Assembly (NCBI RefSeq): GCF_009363855.1 | Contig: NZ_CP045423.1 | Coordinates: 248,001 to 312,000, forward strand | Source: Microvirga thermotolerans | GTDB lineage: Bacteria; Pseudomonadota; Alphaproteobacteria; Rhizobiales; Beijerinckiaceae | Reading direction: 5' to 3' | DNA: 64,000 nt | Shown: positions 31,429-40,098 of the stretch, one piece after another | How the letters are laid out: every line of letters starts with the position of its first letter | Numbering within the stretch: position 1 is the first letter of the stretch | Notes under the pieces: generated by a model | Databases searched by the model: none | The model's input: only the letters and a program-made list of their open reading frames with translations | Told to the model about the DNA's origin: nothing | Translations under genes and position numbers: made by a program

Positions 31429-32594
31429 GGAGACGGGACGGGCTGGAACACCACGAAGCGGACCGGATGCCGCAGGAGGCCGGCCCGGGTTCCCGCCTCC
31501 TCGCCGCTCCCGACGAAGAAATCGCCGCGCGCCGGCCCGACGATGGCGGAGCCCGTGTCCTGGGCGATCATGAGGCGCTGCAGGGGCTCCGTCCGGTCGA
31601 GGGCCACGGGCATGCGGCCGTCGAGCCAGACCGGCAGCCCGTAGGACCAGAGGGAACGGTCGACCGCGAGGCTGCGACCGGGGGTCAGCGGCACGCCCGC
31701 GCCGCCGACGGGCCCGTCCTCGGGGGACAGCTCGTCCGCCTCGCGGAAGAAGATGTAGGAGCGGTTCTCCCGCATGAGGGAGCGGGCCTTCTCCGGGTTC
31801 TCCCGCAGCCAGCCGAGGAGCTTCTCGAGGGTCATGGTCTCGAGGTCCATCTCCCCCCGCTGGACCAGCAGGCGGCCGATGGAGGTGTAGGGATGGCCGT
31901 TCCGCCCCGCATAGGCGACCCTGAGGACGGAGCCGTCCGGGAGCCGGATGCGGGCCGAGCCCTGGACGTGGATGATGAAGGCCTCGCCCGGCTCGCGCAG
32001 GAAGACCACCGGCCTCGCCCGGTCGCCCAGGGCGCCGTCCTCGATGGCGGCCCGGTCCGGATAGGGCTCGTAGCCCCTGCCCGTGCGCCGGGCGGCCTGG
32101 AAGCCAGGATCGAGCCCGGGCAGGGTCTCGCCCTGCGCGACGGTGACGAGATCGTCGGGACGGGCGAGGAGAGGGACGCGGTAGGTCCCGTCCGGAACCC
32201 GGGAGCCGGAGAACTCGGGCTCGTAGTAGCCGGTGAGGAACCCCTCGCCCGAGAGCGGAACGACGGCGGCGGGCCGGAAATGGGTCTCGAAGAAGCGCCG
32301 GGCCTCGGCGCCGGAGAGGGGCCCCGCCGCGAGGGCCCTGCGGCAGACGGCGACGAGGGGAGCCTCCGGCTCCCGGGCAGGGCGCAGGGGCGCCTTCTCC
32401 TCCGCGAGGGCCTTGCAGGTGCGGAGAAAGGCGGCGAAGGCGGCGGCGTGGTCGTCCCCGTCCCAGCCCGCGAGATCCGCGAAGGCGACCGGCTCCAGCC
32501 GCGCCTTGCCGGCCAGCGACGGGGCGGCCTCCGCGGCGGTCACGGTCAGAATCCCGAGGGCGAGGCCGAGGGCGAAGCGACCGCCATGCCTCAT
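31425..32594 (-). CDS. mltA: Membrane-bound lytic murein transglycosylase A
   Basis: Peptidoglycan lytic transglycosylase (GH102). 389 aa. N-terminal signal peptide (ALGLALGILTVTAAEA, cleavage probably near residue 24); no lipobox Cys is seen, so it is periplasmic rather than lipid-anchored. MltA barrel with GYYEPEFSGS, then the 3D domain with IIHVQGSARIRLPDG and the catalytic Asp region MIAQDTGSAIVGPARGDFFVG. Start overlaps the timA stop (ATGA); stop overlaps smr. Confidence 0.93.
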   Translation of the reverse strand: MRHGGRFALGLALGILTVTAAEAAPSLAGKARLEPVAFADLAGWDGDDHAAAFAAFLRTCKALAEEKAPLRPAREPEAPLVAVCRRALAAGPLSGAEARRFFETHFRPAAVVPLSGEGFLTGYYEPEFSGSRVPDGTYRVPLLARPDDLVTVAQGETLPGLDPGFQAARRTGRGYEPYPDRAAIEDGALGDRARPVVFLREPGEAFIIHVQGSARIRLPDGSVLRVAYAGRNGHPYTSIGRLLVQRGEMDLETMTLEKLLGWLRENPEKARSLMRENRSYIFFREADELSPEDGPVGGAGVPLTPGRSLAVDRSLWSYGLPVWLDGRMPVALDRTEPLQRLMIAQDTGSAIVGPARGDFFVGSGEEAGTRAGLLRHPVRFVVFQPVPSP

Positions 32595-33313
32595 TGTCCC
32601 GCTTCGGTGGCGATGAGCTGCCAGTTGGGGTCGCGGCTGCCGAGGGTGCGCGCGAAGGTCCACACGTCGGTCACGTCGACCACCGTGTCGGGGCTCCCGT
32701 CGACGACCGCGCCGGAGGCGTCGCGGGTGGCGGTGATGAGCTTGGACAGGAAGCGGACCACGATCTGCGCCGTCCGGCCCTGGACCTCGGCCCCGGCCAT
32801 CTCGGCCTTGTCGATGGAGACGAAGGTGGTCTCCACCTTCTCGCCGCGGCGCTCGCGCTCGGCGATGGCGCGCTCGAAGCCTTCGTAGACCTCCTTCGAC
32901 AGAAGGTCCTTGAGGGTCCGGCGGTCGCCCTGGGCGAAGGCGGTCACGATCATCTCGTAGGCCATCTTGGCGCCTTCGAGGAAGGAGGCCGCGTCGAAGT
33001 TCGGCTCGGCCCGGGCGATCTCGTCGAGGCTGTGGGCCATGGGCGTGCCGGCCTCGGCATAGCCCTTCCAGCGCTCGGCGGGCGGGGCCGCCGGCTCCGG
33101 GCGGGCGCCGTTGGCGCCGGGGAGGCGGACCACGTTGTCCTGGTCGGTCTTGGCAGCGCCGGTGCGCAGCGGCGGGCCGTCGCGGCGGGCGAGGGGGTCG
33201 AAGGGCGGCTGCTCGTTGCCGGTCTTCTGGCCGAGTACCGACCGCAGGCGCCAGGCCACGAAAATGGCGAGTACGATGAATATGAGGGTCGTGATGTCGA
33301 AGGAATCCTGCAT
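32591..33313 (-). CDS. timA: Tim44-like domain protein (TimA)
   Basis: 240 aa. An N-terminal hydrophobic helix (FDITTLIFIVLAIFVAWRLRSVLG) anchors it in the inner membrane; a Pro/Arg-rich linker leads to a Tim44 domain (about 95-235; FLEGAKMAYEMIVTAFAQGDRRTLKDLLS and DVWTFARTLGSRDPNWQL). Bacterial homologues of mitochondrial Tim44 occur across alphaproteobacteria (TimA in Caulobacter). First gene of the operon, divergent from secB, an arrangement conserved near the origin in this class. Confidence 0.9.
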   Translation of the reverse strand: MQDSFDITTLIFIVLAIFVAWRLRSVLGQKTGNEQPPFDPLARRDGPPLRTGAAKTDQDNVVRLPGANGARPEPAAPPAERWKGYAEAGTPMAHSLDEIARAEPNFDAASFLEGAKMAYEMIVTAFAQGDRRTLKDLLSKEVYEGFERAIAERERRGEKVETTFVSIDKAEMAGAEVQGRTAQIVVRFLSKLITATRDASGAVVDGSPDTVVDVTDVWTFARTLGSRDPNWQLIATEAGQ

Positions 33314-33497
33314 CGTCGATCCGTTAACGGCCGGCCCGGCCCGGCTGGAACGCCGGGCGGTTCACCCGCCAGGCGAGGGGGGTATCCCCCGCATATGGGG
33401 GTTTCCGGTCGTAACATCCACCTTCCCAGGGGACAAGCGACGTGAAACAGCTCAAACTTGTTCGCAGGGGTGAAGCATGGTAGCGCGGAGTTCCACG

Positions 33498-33541
33498 GCC
33501 CGCCGGCGGTCCGGCGCTTCAGGCAAGCGCGTCCGGCGGGC
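33498..33541 (+). other. Long imperfect hairpin in the secB 5' region
   Basis: Outer arms GCCCGCCGG (33498-33506) and CCGGCGGGC (33533-33541) are perfect 9-bp complements; nested inside are GCGCTT (33514-33519) and AAGCGC (33525-33530) with a 5-base loop. It lies 45 bases before the secB start and has no T-run. Role unknown: mRNA leader structure or DNA-level element. Confidence 0.55.
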
Positions 33542-33586
33542 GCAACGCACACGAACCGTCGACTCTTGTCTCGGGAGCAACACCAC

Positions 33587-34078
33587 ATGGCCGACAACCC
33601 GGCAAACAACGGAGCGCAGGGCGGCATGCCCTCCCTCAACGCGCTCGCCCAGTACTGCAAGGACTTCTCGTTCGAGAACCCGAACGCCCCCCGCTCCCTC
33701 CAGCCGCAGTCGGAAGGCCCGCAGATCAACCTGCAGGTGAACGTCAACGCCAAGCAGCTGGCGGATGCGGACTTCGAGGTCGACCTGACCCTCGAGGGCG
33801 ATGCGAAGGTCGGCGGCAAGGAGGTGCTGTTCGCCTTCGAGCTCACCTATTCCGGCGTGTTCCGGGTGCAGAACATCCCGCAGGACCAGCTCCATCCGGT
33901 CATCATGATCGAGTGCCCGCGCCTGCTCTTCCCCTTCGCCCGGCAGATGGTGGCCGAGGCGGTGCGCAACGGCGGCTTCCCGCCCCTCTACATCGACCCG
34001 ATCGATTTCGTGGCGCTCTACCGGCAGCGGGCCGCCGAGGTCCAGGCCGCGCAGGCCGCCGGCCAAACCCTCTCCTGA
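33587..34078 (+). CDS. secB: Protein-export chaperone SecB
   Basis: Tetrameric cytosolic chaperone that keeps preproteins unfolded and hands them to SecA. 163 aa. Family blocks: [47 protein letters not shown] and [41 protein letters not shown] precedes the ATG. Divergent from timA; the gene after it (dnaQ) is convergent. Confidence 0.97.
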   Translation: MADNPANNGAQGGMPSLNALAQYCKDFSFENPNAPRSLQPQSEGPQINLQVNVNAKQLADADFEVDLTLEGDAKVGGKEVLFAFELTYSGVFRVQNIPQDQLHPVIMIECPRLLFPFARQMVAEAVRNGGFPPLYIDPIDFVALYRQRAAEVQAAQAAGQTLS

Positions 34079-34121
34079 TCCGCCAGGGTTCCCTTGCGGC
34101 GCCCGCCGGGCGGGCGCCGCC

Positions 34122-34838
34122 TCACTCGGCCGCCGGCTCGCCGAGATAGTCCCGCCACAGGGGCGTTCCGCCCAGGGTCTCGACGAAGGCCGCATGGGCG
34201 GCCCTTTCCGCATCGGTCAGACGCAAGATCGCGGCCCTCGGCCGCGCCTCCCGGGGCGCCGCCGCGCCCGCGACGGCGAGGCGTCCCAGACGGCTCGCGG
34301 GCTGAATCTCCAGATCGAACCCGACCTGCTTGCCCCCGATCAGCTCGATATAGACCTCGGCCAGGATCTCCGCGTCGAGGAGCGCCCCGTGCTTGGTGCG
34401 GCGGGAATTGTCGATGCCGTAGCGGGAGCAGAGCGCATCGAGGTTGTTGGCGGCGCCGGGATGCTTGCGCCGCGCCAGGGCGAGGGTATCGACCACCTCG
34501 GCGAGGACGAAGGGCGGATGGCCGGTCCGCGCGAGCTCGGCATTGAGGAAGGCCACGTCGAAGGCCGCGTTGTGGATCACCAAGCGGCCGTCGCCCACGA
34601 ATTCCAGGAACTCCTCCACGACGGCGGCGAAGACCGGCTTGTCGGCCAGGAACGCGTCGCTGAGCCCGTGCACCGCGAAGGCGCCCTCCGACATGGGACG
34701 CTCCGGATTGAGGTAGCGGTGGAAGCTGCGCCCGGTCGGGATGTGGTTGTAGAGCTCGACGCAGCCGATCTCCACGATCCGGTCGCCCTGGGCGGGATCC
34801 GTGCCCGTGGTTTCGGTATCGAGAACGATTTCACGCAT
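34122..34838 (-). CDS. dnaQ: DNA polymerase III epsilon subunit (proofreading 3'-5' exonuclease)
   Basis: 238 aa DEDDh exonuclease. Exo I VLDTETTG (Asp7, Glu9), Exo II NAAFDVAFLNAE, Exo III with HGALLDAEILAEVY (His and Asp). The C-terminal ~60 residues are the flexible tail that contacts the polymerase alpha subunit. The start ATG lies inside the coaE 3' end (8-base overlap), so it is cotranscribed with ppsR-maf-aroE-coaE upstream. Located in the conserved origin-side cluster. Confidence 0.95.
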   Translation of the reverse strand: MREIVLDTETTGTDPAQGDRIVEIGCVELYNHIPTGRSFHRYLNPERPMSEGAFAVHGLSDAFLADKPVFAAVVEEFLEFVGDGRLVIHNAAFDVAFLNAELARTGHPPFVLAEVVDTLALARRKHPGAANNLDALCSRYGIDNSRRTKHGALLDAEILAEVYIELIGGKQVGFDLEIQPASRLGRLAVAGAAAPREARPRAAILRLTDAERAAHAAFVETLGGTPLWRDYLGEPAAE

Positions 34839-35457
34839 GATGCCCGATGCTCCGCTTCGACGCGCCCCGCCCCGGCCGTCCGGCGAGGCAGGCGAGGATA
34901 GCCCGGACCTGGGCCTCCGCCGAAGCGAAGCCGCGGCCCGTATCAACAAGGAAATGCGCCCGGGCCCGCTTTTCGGAATCCGGCATCTGCCGGGCGAGGA
35001 TCGCGGCGAGCTTCTCCTCCGTCATGCCGGGGCGGGCGAGCACCCGCTCGCGCTGGGTCTCGACGGAGGCCGTGACCACCGCCACCGCGTCGCAGCGCGC
35101 CTCCCCGCCGGTCTCGAACAGGAGCGGGACGTCGAGGACCGCGACCGGCGTGAGGGGCGGAAGGCTCCTCAGGAACGCCTCCTCCTCCTCCCGCACCAGC
35201 GGGTGGACGATGGCTTCGAGGAGCCCGATCCGGTCCGGGCGGCCGAGGACGGCGGCGGCGAGGCGGGCCCGGTCCACGGCCCCGTCCGTCACCGTGCCGG
35301 GGAAGGCCTCCCCGATCGCGGGCGCGGCGCGGCCGCGGTAGAGGGCGTGCACGGTCGCGTCCGCGTCGTGCACCGGCACGCCGAGACGGCGGAAGATGGC
35401 GGCGGTGGCCGATTTGCCCATGCCGATGGAGCCGGTGAGGCCGAGAACGAAGGTCAT
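34831..35457 (-). CDS. coaE: Dephospho-CoA kinase
   Basis: Last step of coenzyme A synthesis: phosphorylates the 3'-OH of dephospho-CoA. 208 aa. P-loop GLTGSIGMGKS at residues 6-16, then VPVHDADATVHALY, the LEAIVHPLVRE helix and DVPLLFETGGE, all typical. Overlaps aroE by 4 bases at its start and dnaQ by 8 bases at its end. The pantothenate kinase for the same pathway lies at about 28 kb. Confidence 0.95.
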   Translation of the reverse strand: MTFVLGLTGSIGMGKSATAAIFRRLGVPVHDADATVHALYRGRAAPAIGEAFPGTVTDGAVDRARLAAAVLGRPDRIGLLEAIVHPLVREEEEAFLRSLPPLTPVAVLDVPLLFETGGEARCDAVAVVTASVETQRERVLARPGMTEEKLAAILARQMPDSEKRARAHFLVDTGRGFASAEAQVRAILACLAGRPGRGASKRSIGHHA

Positions 35458-36299
35458 GTCCTCTCCCCCAGATCGGCGGCGACGAGGGCCCGCAGCTCGG
35501 GCGTGACCTGGGGCATGATCCCGAACCAGCGCCGGAATCCCGGCGCCGCCTGGTGGAGCAGCATGCCGAGCCCGTCGACGGTGCGCAGGCCCCGGGCCTC
35601 GGCGGCCGCGAGGAGGGGGGTCCTCAGGGGCACGTAGACGATGTCGGCCACGGCGGCGCCGGGCCTCGCCCCCGCAAGGTCGATGTCGAGGGGAGGCTGC
35701 CCCGTCATGCCGAGGGAGGTGGTGTTGACCACGAGCCCCGCCGCCTCGACCGCTTCGCCGAGGCGCTCCCAGGGCAGGGCTTCGAGGGCGGCGCCGGGGC
35801 CCGCGAGGTCGCGCATCAGGTCCTGGGCCTTCGAGAACGTGCGGTTCGCCACGAGGATGCGGCCGATCGGGCGCTCCTGCAGTCCCGCCGCGACGGCCCG
35901 CGCCGCGCCGCCCGCGCCGATGACGAGGGCGGTGTCCACCGCCCGTTCCCAGCCCTGCCCCAGGGTCTCGTCGAGATGGGCCATGAAGCCGAGCACGTCC
36001 GTGTTGTCGCCCCAGACGAGCCCGTCCTCGACCCATAAGGTATTGACGGCTTTCAGCTTTTCGGCACGCTCCGTCCGCCGGTCGACGGCGCGGTAGGCGG
36101 CCTCCTTGTGCGGAATCGTGACGTTTCCGCCCGCATAGCCGCGTTCCGCGAAGGTGCGGACGAATTCGGGGAAGTCGGCGGGGGCCACGTCCAGCCGCTC
36201 GTAGGAGCCTTCGAGGCCGTGGCTGAGCAGCCAGTGCCCGTGGATCAGGGGCGAGCGCGAATGCGCGATGGGATGTCCGACGACGAAGGCCCTGGTCAT
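35454..36299 (-). CDS. aroE: Shikimate dehydrogenase
   Basis: NADPH-dependent reduction of dehydroshikimate. 281 aa. Substrate-binding SRSPLIHG; catalytic Lys in NVTIPHKEAA and Asp in GDNTDVLGF; Rossmann motif VIGAGGAARAVAAGL; C-terminal DGLGMLLHQAAPGFRRWFG. The stop overlaps the coaE start (ATGA). Part of the ppsR-maf-aroE-coaE-dnaQ run reading away from the origin. Confidence 0.96.
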   Translation of the reverse strand: MTRAFVVGHPIAHSRSPLIHGHWLLSHGLEGSYERLDVAPADFPEFVRTFAERGYAGGNVTIPHKEAAYRAVDRRTERAEKLKAVNTLWVEDGLVWGDNTDVLGFMAHLDETLGQGWERAVDTALVIGAGGAARAVAAGLQERPIGRILVANRTFSKAQDLMRDLAGPGAALEALPWERLGEAVEAAGLVVNTTSLGMTGQPPLDIDLAGARPGAAVADIVYVPLRTPLLAAAEARGLRTVDGLGMLLHQAAPGFRRWFGIMPQVTPELRALVAADLGERT

Positions 36300-36311
36300 G
36301 GTGCGCGTCCT

Positions 36312-36929
36312 TCAGAACGACAGGTAGCCCCCTCGTCGGAGCACGGCGAGGAGGGGGATGAGCGGCAGGCCGAGAATGGTGAAATGGTCGCCCTCGACCT
36401 TTTCGAAGAGGTGGATTCCGAGGCCTTCGAGCCGGTAGGCGCCGACGCTCAGGAACGCCTCCGGGCCGGCGAGGTCGAGATAGCGGTCGAGGGCCGGGCC
36501 GTCGAGGGGGCGCATGGTCAGGCAGGCGCTGTCGACGAAGCTCTCGGTCACCGCCCCGTCGCGGGCGAGGGCGACGGCGGAATGGAGGGCGTGGGTGCGG
36601 CCGGAAAGCCGGCTCAGGTGCTCCTTCGCCGCCTCCCGGCCGGACGGCTTGTGGAGCACGGTCCCCTCGCAGTCGAGGACCTGGTCGGCGCCGAGCACCA
36701 GCCGGCCCGGATGGCGGCGGCTGACGGCGAGGGCCTTCTCCGCCGCGAGACGCCGGGCGAGCTGCGGGGGCGCGAGCGCCTCGGCCCGCGCGGCGGCCTC
36801 GACGGCCCGCTCGTCCACGCCGGGGCTCTGCGTCTCCACCGGCAGGCCCGCCCCGACGAGGATCGTCAGGCGGGTGCGGCTGGTGGAGGCGAGGAGGAGC
36901 GGCTGATCCGCGATCCAGGGGGATGCCAT
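36312..36929 (-). CDS. Maf-family nucleotide pyrophosphatase
   Basis: 205 aa Maf/HAM1-like protein. LLLASTSRTRLTIL (substrate-binding N-terminal loop), LARRLAAEKALAVS, the catalytic Asp in VLGADQVLDCEG, and KPSGREAAKEHLSRLSGRTHALHSAV. Maf proteins hydrolyse modified or canonical NTPs (house-cleaning), and some are linked to septum control. Which subfamily (dTTP/UTP or m7GTP) is not decided here. aroE follows 12 bases later. Confidence 0.92.
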   Translation of the reverse strand: MASPWIADQPLLLASTSRTRLTILVGAGLPVETQSPGVDERAVEAAARAEALAPPQLARRLAAEKALAVSRRHPGRLVLGADQVLDCEGTVLHKPSGREAAKEHLSRLSGRTHALHSAVALARDGAVTESFVDSACLTMRPLDGPALDRYLDLAGPEAFLSVGAYRLEGLGIHLFEKVEGDHFTILGLPLIPLLAVLRRGGYLSF

Positions 36930-36932
36930 GGC

Positions 36933-37763
36933 CTATTCCGCGATGAAGCGCAGGCGGTGGTCCCGGTACAGGTCGATGATCGCCGCCGCCGTCTCCTCGA
37001 TGGAGCGGCGGGTCACGTCGATCACCGGCCAGCCGTGGCGGGCGAAGAGGCGGCGGGAGGCGGCGATCTCCTCGGCCACCGCCTCCCGGTCCACGTAGGC
37101 GGTGTCGTCGTCCGCGTTGAGGCTCAGCAGCCGGTTCTGGCGGATCTGCACGATGCGCTCGGGCGAGGCGACGAGCCCGACGACGAGGGGCTTGCGCGTG
37201 GTCTCGAGGACCGGCGGCGGCGGCACGCCGGGCACGAGGGGCACGTTGGCGGTCTTGAGGCCGCGGTTGGCGAGGTAGATCGCCGTCGGCGTCTTGGAGG
37301 TGCGGCTCACGCCGAGCAGGATCACGTCCGCCTCCTCCAGGTCGTGGGGCAGGTGCCCGTCGTCGTGGAGAAGGGTGAAGTTCATGGCGTCGATGCGCTT
37401 GAAGTACTCCGCGTTCAGCATGTGCTGCGCGCCGGGCCGGGCCGTGGAATGGGCGCCGAGATAGGAGGAGAGGAGGGAGTGGACCGGCGCCAGGACCGAG
37501 AGGTGCGGCGAGCCGGTGGCGCGGCAGACCTCCTCGAGCCGGCCGGCGAGCTCCTGGTCCACGAGGGTGTAGAGGACGATGCCCGGCGCGGCCTCGATCT
37601 CCGAGAGGACGCGCTCCAGCTGGGTGGTGGAGCGCACGAGGGGATAGACGTGCTCGATCGCCGCGATGCCCTCGTACTGGGCCACCGCGGCGCGGGCGAC
37701 GGTGATCAGGGTCTCGCCGGTGGAGTCGGAGACGAGGTGGAGATGGAAGTAGCTGCGTCCCAC
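36933..37763 (-). CDS. ppsR: Pyruvate, phosphate dikinase / PEP synthase regulatory protein (DUF299)
   Basis: 276 aa DUF299 protein: bifunctional ADP-dependent kinase / Pi-dependent pyrophosphorylase acting on PPDK or PEP synthase. N-terminal [15 protein letters not shown]-loop-like [18 protein letters not shown] near residues 152-169. Start is GTG 37763. This gene (the Rickettsia RP001 equivalent) and hemE flank the replication origin in several alphaproteobacteria, so the intergenic region to its right is the predicted oriC. Confidence 0.93.
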   Translation of the reverse strand: MGRSYFHLHLVSDSTGETLITVARAAVAQYEGIAAIEHVYPLVRSTTQLERVLSEIEAAPGIVLYTLVDQELAGRLEEVCRATGSPHLSVLAPVHSLLSSYLGAHSTARPGAQHMLNAEYFKRIDAMNFTLLHDDGHLPHDLEEADVILLGVSRTSKTPTAIYLANRGLKTANVPLVPGVPPPPVLETTRKPLVVGLVASPERIVQIRQNRLLSLNADDDTAYVDREAVAEEIAASRRLFARHGWPVIDVTRRSIEETAAAIIDLYRDHRLRFIAE

Positions 37764-38140
37764 AGGGCCCTCCGGACAGGGAGTCGATGAATGTGGATAG
37801 TTCGCCCGGGCGAAGAGGTCCAGCGCGGGAGGCTGTGGGTACGGCCCGGCGCCGTCAACAGCCCTCGCCCGTGTGCGATTCCGGAACCGGCCGCGTGGGA
37901 GAATCCGGCACGAATCGGGGCGCCGTTCCCGGCCCCGCCCGCGCCCGGCCGCGTTAGGGATTTGTTAAGCTTTAAGAATCCGGAAAGGATTGTGGCGGGG
38001 CCGCCCGACACGTAAACGGACCGTTAACGTCCCGGAGCGTGTGGACGATCTGTGGACGCCCTTGCGGCTTTGCGATTCACGGCCCAAGAGAAACAACAGA
38101 TTCTCGATTCTAAGAATTTTCATATTTGAAGAGAGGCTTC
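37764..38140. other. Predicted chromosomal replication origin (oriC), ppsR-hemE intergenic
   Basis: 377 bases between divergent ppsR and hemE, the position of the mapped Caulobacter origin and of predicted origins in relatives. DnaA-box-like sites: TGTGGATAG (37792-37800, one mismatch to the consensus complement), TGTGGGTAC (37834-37842), TGTGGACGA (38040-38048) and TGTGGACGC (38051-38059, 11 bases from the previous). AT-rich tracts at about 37961-37980 (TTTGTTAAGCTTTAAGAATC) and 38097-38130, in an otherwise GC-rich region, could be unwinding elements. It also must hold the hemE and ppsR promoters. Confidence 0.7.
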
Positions 38141-39184
38141 GTGAGCGAGCGTCCCACCAAAGCGATCCTGCGCGTCCTCGACGGCGAACCGGTCTGGCCC
38201 CTGCCGATCTGGATCATGCGCCAGGCGGGACGCTACCTGCCGGAATACCGGGAGACCCGGAAGCAGGCGGGTTCCTTCCTCGACCTCTGCTACACCCCGC
38301 GGCTCGCCGAGGAGGTGACGCTCCAGCCGATCCGCCGCTTCGGCTTCGACGCCGCCATCCTGTTCTCGGACATCCTCGTCATTCCCCATGCGCTCGGCCA
38401 GGAGGTGCGCTTCGTCGAGAACGAGGGCCCGAAGCTCGACCCCGTGACCTCGGCCGCCGATCTCTCCCGGCTTTCCGCGGAGCTGCCCCTCGGGCGGCTG
38501 GATCCGGTCTTCGAGACCCTCGACCGCCTGAGCTCTTCGCTGCCGAAGGAGACGACCCTGCTCGGCTTCTGCGGGGCCCCGTTCACGGTGGCGAGCTACA
38601 TGATCGCCGGCAAGGGCACTCCCGACCAGGCGCCCGCCCGGCTGACGGCCTATCGCGACCCGGACTTCATGGACCGGCTCGTCGACATCCTGGTGCGGGC
38701 CTCCACCGCCTATCTCGTCCGGCAGATCGATGCGGGGGCCGAGGCGGTGCAGATCTTCGAGAGCTTCGGCGCGGCCCTTCCGCCCGCCCTGTTCGACCGG
38801 CTTTCCCTCGACCCGATCCGCCGCATCGTCACGGGGCTGAAGGAGGCGCGGCCGCAGGCGCGGACCATCGTGTTCGTGCGGGGCGGAGGCACCCATCTCC
38901 ATCGCTTCGCGGCGGCGGGGGTGGGCGACGCGCTTGCCCTCGACTGGACCCTCGACCCGGCGCAGGTGCTGCCGCAGCTGCCCGGCCAGGTGGCGACCCA
39001 GGGCAACCTCGATCCGCTCGCCCTCATCGCCGGAGGGGAGCCCCTGCGCCAGGGCGTCGAGCACATCCTCTCGGCGGTGCGCAACCGCCCGCACATCTTC
39101 AACCTCGGGCACGGCATCCTGCCCGAAACCCCCATCGAGCACGTGAGCGAGCTCGTCGCCCGCGTGCGCGGCACCGGCGCCTGA
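38141..39184 (+). CDS. hemE: Uroporphyrinogen decarboxylase
   Basis: Decarboxylates uroporphyrinogen III to coproporphyrinogen III in haem synthesis. 347 aa. PIWIMRQAGRYLPEYRE, the catalytic Asp in FSDILVIPHALG, and GFCGAPFTVASYMI are conserved. Start GTG 38141 is preceded by GAGAGG; a TTG at 38126 in frame is less likely. Origin-proximal marker gene in alphaproteobacteria. hemJ follows 17 bases later. Confidence 0.96.
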   Translation: MSERPTKAILRVLDGEPVWPLPIWIMRQAGRYLPEYRETRKQAGSFLDLCYTPRLAEEVTLQPIRRFGFDAAILFSDILVIPHALGQEVRFVENEGPKLDPVTSAADLSRLSAELPLGRLDPVFETLDRLSSSLPKETTLLGFCGAPFTVASYMIAGKGTPDQAPARLTAYRDPDFMDRLVDILVRASTAYLVRQIDAGAEAVQIFESFGAALPPALFDRLSLDPIRRIVTGLKEARPQARTIVFVRGGGTHLHRFAAAGVGDALALDWTLDPAQVLPQLPGQVATQGNLDPLALIAGGEPLRQGVEHILSAVRNRPHIFNLGHGILPETPIEHVSELVARVRGTGA

Positions 39185-39201
39185 ACGGAGAGGGAGCGGC
39201 C

Positions 39202-39627
39202 ATGGCGTATCTGTGGATCAAGGCGCTGCACCTGATCGCCGTCATCAGCTGGATGGCGGGAATGCTCTACCTGCCCCGGCTCTTCGTCTATCACTGCGAC
39301 GCGCCGAAGGGCTCCATCCAGTCCGAGACCTTCAAGATCATGGAGCGCCGCCTCCTCAAGGCGATCATCAACCCGGCCATGATCGCGACCTGGGTCCTCG
39401 GCCTCGTCCTCGTCTGGCAGGGGGGCTGGTGGACCTCCGGCTGGTTCCACGCCAAGTTCCTGCTCGTGCTGGTCCTCTCCGGCGTGCACGGCTTTCTGTC
39501 GAAGACCGTGAAGGTCTTCGCCGCCGACGCCAACACGCGCCCGGCCAGGTTCTACCGGATGATCAACGAGGTCCCCACCGTTCTCATGATCGCCATCGTC
39601 ATCCTGGTGATCGTGAAGCCGTTCTAG
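39202..39627 (+). CDS. hemJ: Protoporphyrinogen oxidase HemJ
   Basis: 141-aa membrane enzyme oxidising protoporphyrinogen IX. Four hydrophobic helices (about 4-24, 55-75, 80-100, 122-140). Conserved His and Lys: LHLIAVISWMAGMLYLPRLFVYH (His10 region), IINPAMIATWVLGLVL, and WFHAKFLLVLVLSGVHGF. Uses haem and has no flavin motif, unlike HemG/HemY. Clear SD (GGGAG) before the ATG. Next to hemE as in many relatives; a repeat follows directly after the stop. Confidence 0.95.
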   Translation: MAYLWIKALHLIAVISWMAGMLYLPRLFVYHCDAPKGSIQSETFKIMERRLLKAIINPAMIATWVLGLVLVWQGGWWTSGWFHAKFLLVLVLSGVHGFLSKTVKVFAADANTRPARFYRMINEVPTVLMIAIVILVIVKPF

Positions 39628-39731
39628 AACATCGGACGAGAAATCGAACTCACGTCCGATGCCCCAGGCTTATGATTTCACGCATCTTTTCGCGCAAAAC
39701 CGGTTTCCACTTTTGCGCTCGATGCTTTAGA
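39628..39731 (-). repeat. Double-hairpin intergenic repeat, hemJ-rho gap (reverse orientation)
   Basis: Starts at the hemJ stop: CATCGGACG..CGTCCGATGC, linker, then GCATCTTTTCGCGCAAAACCGG..TTTTGCGCTCGATGC. Same family as the copies at 27077, 45379 and 51288, inverted relative to them. Confidence 0.85.
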
Positions 39732-39904
39732 GGCGCGGCAGCCGCTTCCGTCCCGGTGCCGTCGTTCGGTTCCGCACCGTTCGTGGCCATGGCTTCCGGG
39801 TTCTCGCTCCGGAAGGAGGCGGGCAGGGCCGCCCCGCCTCCCGCCCGACCGATCCCGGGCGGTTCGGGAGAGGCGCCGTCCCGCTCCTCGAAATAGTCGT
39901 CCAA
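39650..39904 (-). CDS. Possible small protein between hemJ and rho, 3' end in the repeat
   Basis: An 84-codon frame whose codons have strongly GC-rich third positions over its first ~55 codons, unlike a random frame. It starts at TTG 39904 (MDDYFEERDGASPEPPG..), five bases after AAGGG; a perfect TATAAT lies about 30 bases upstream on this strand (39933-39938). No homologous family is recognised; the sequence is acidic, then Pro/Gly/Ala-rich, and the last ~28 residues are read through the repeat. It could equally be a decayed gene remnant. Confidence 0.3.
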   Translation of the reverse strand: MDDYFEERDGASPEPPGIGRAGGGAALPASFRSENPEAMATNGAEPNDGTGTEAAAAPLKHRAQKWKPVLREKMREIISLGHRT

Positions 39905-39911
39905 ACAGCCC

Positions 39912-39940
39912 TTGAGGAAATCCGCCGGGGCGATTATAAG
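39912..39940 (+). promoter_or_regulatory. Predicted rho promoter
   Basis: TTGAGG (39912-39917), a 17-base spacer and TATAAG (39935-39940), giving a ~150-base untranslated leader before rho. On the minus strand the same bases contain TATAAT (39933-39938), so divergent transcription is possible. rho genes are commonly autoregulated through such leaders. Nothing else was recognised in the 39905-40098 stretch. Confidence 0.5.
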
Positions 39941-40098
39941 GAAGCTCTCTTCCCCTCAAAGACAGGTTGCGCCGCACCGGGCTCCAAGGCTCTTCGAAGT
40001 CACGCTCCGTGAACTGGGTGGCCCTGTCGAACGTTCCCCTTCATCTCCCGCGCGATCAGGCGTCCTGGCCGCGAATCCTACCCCGAGAGTGTTCCCCG

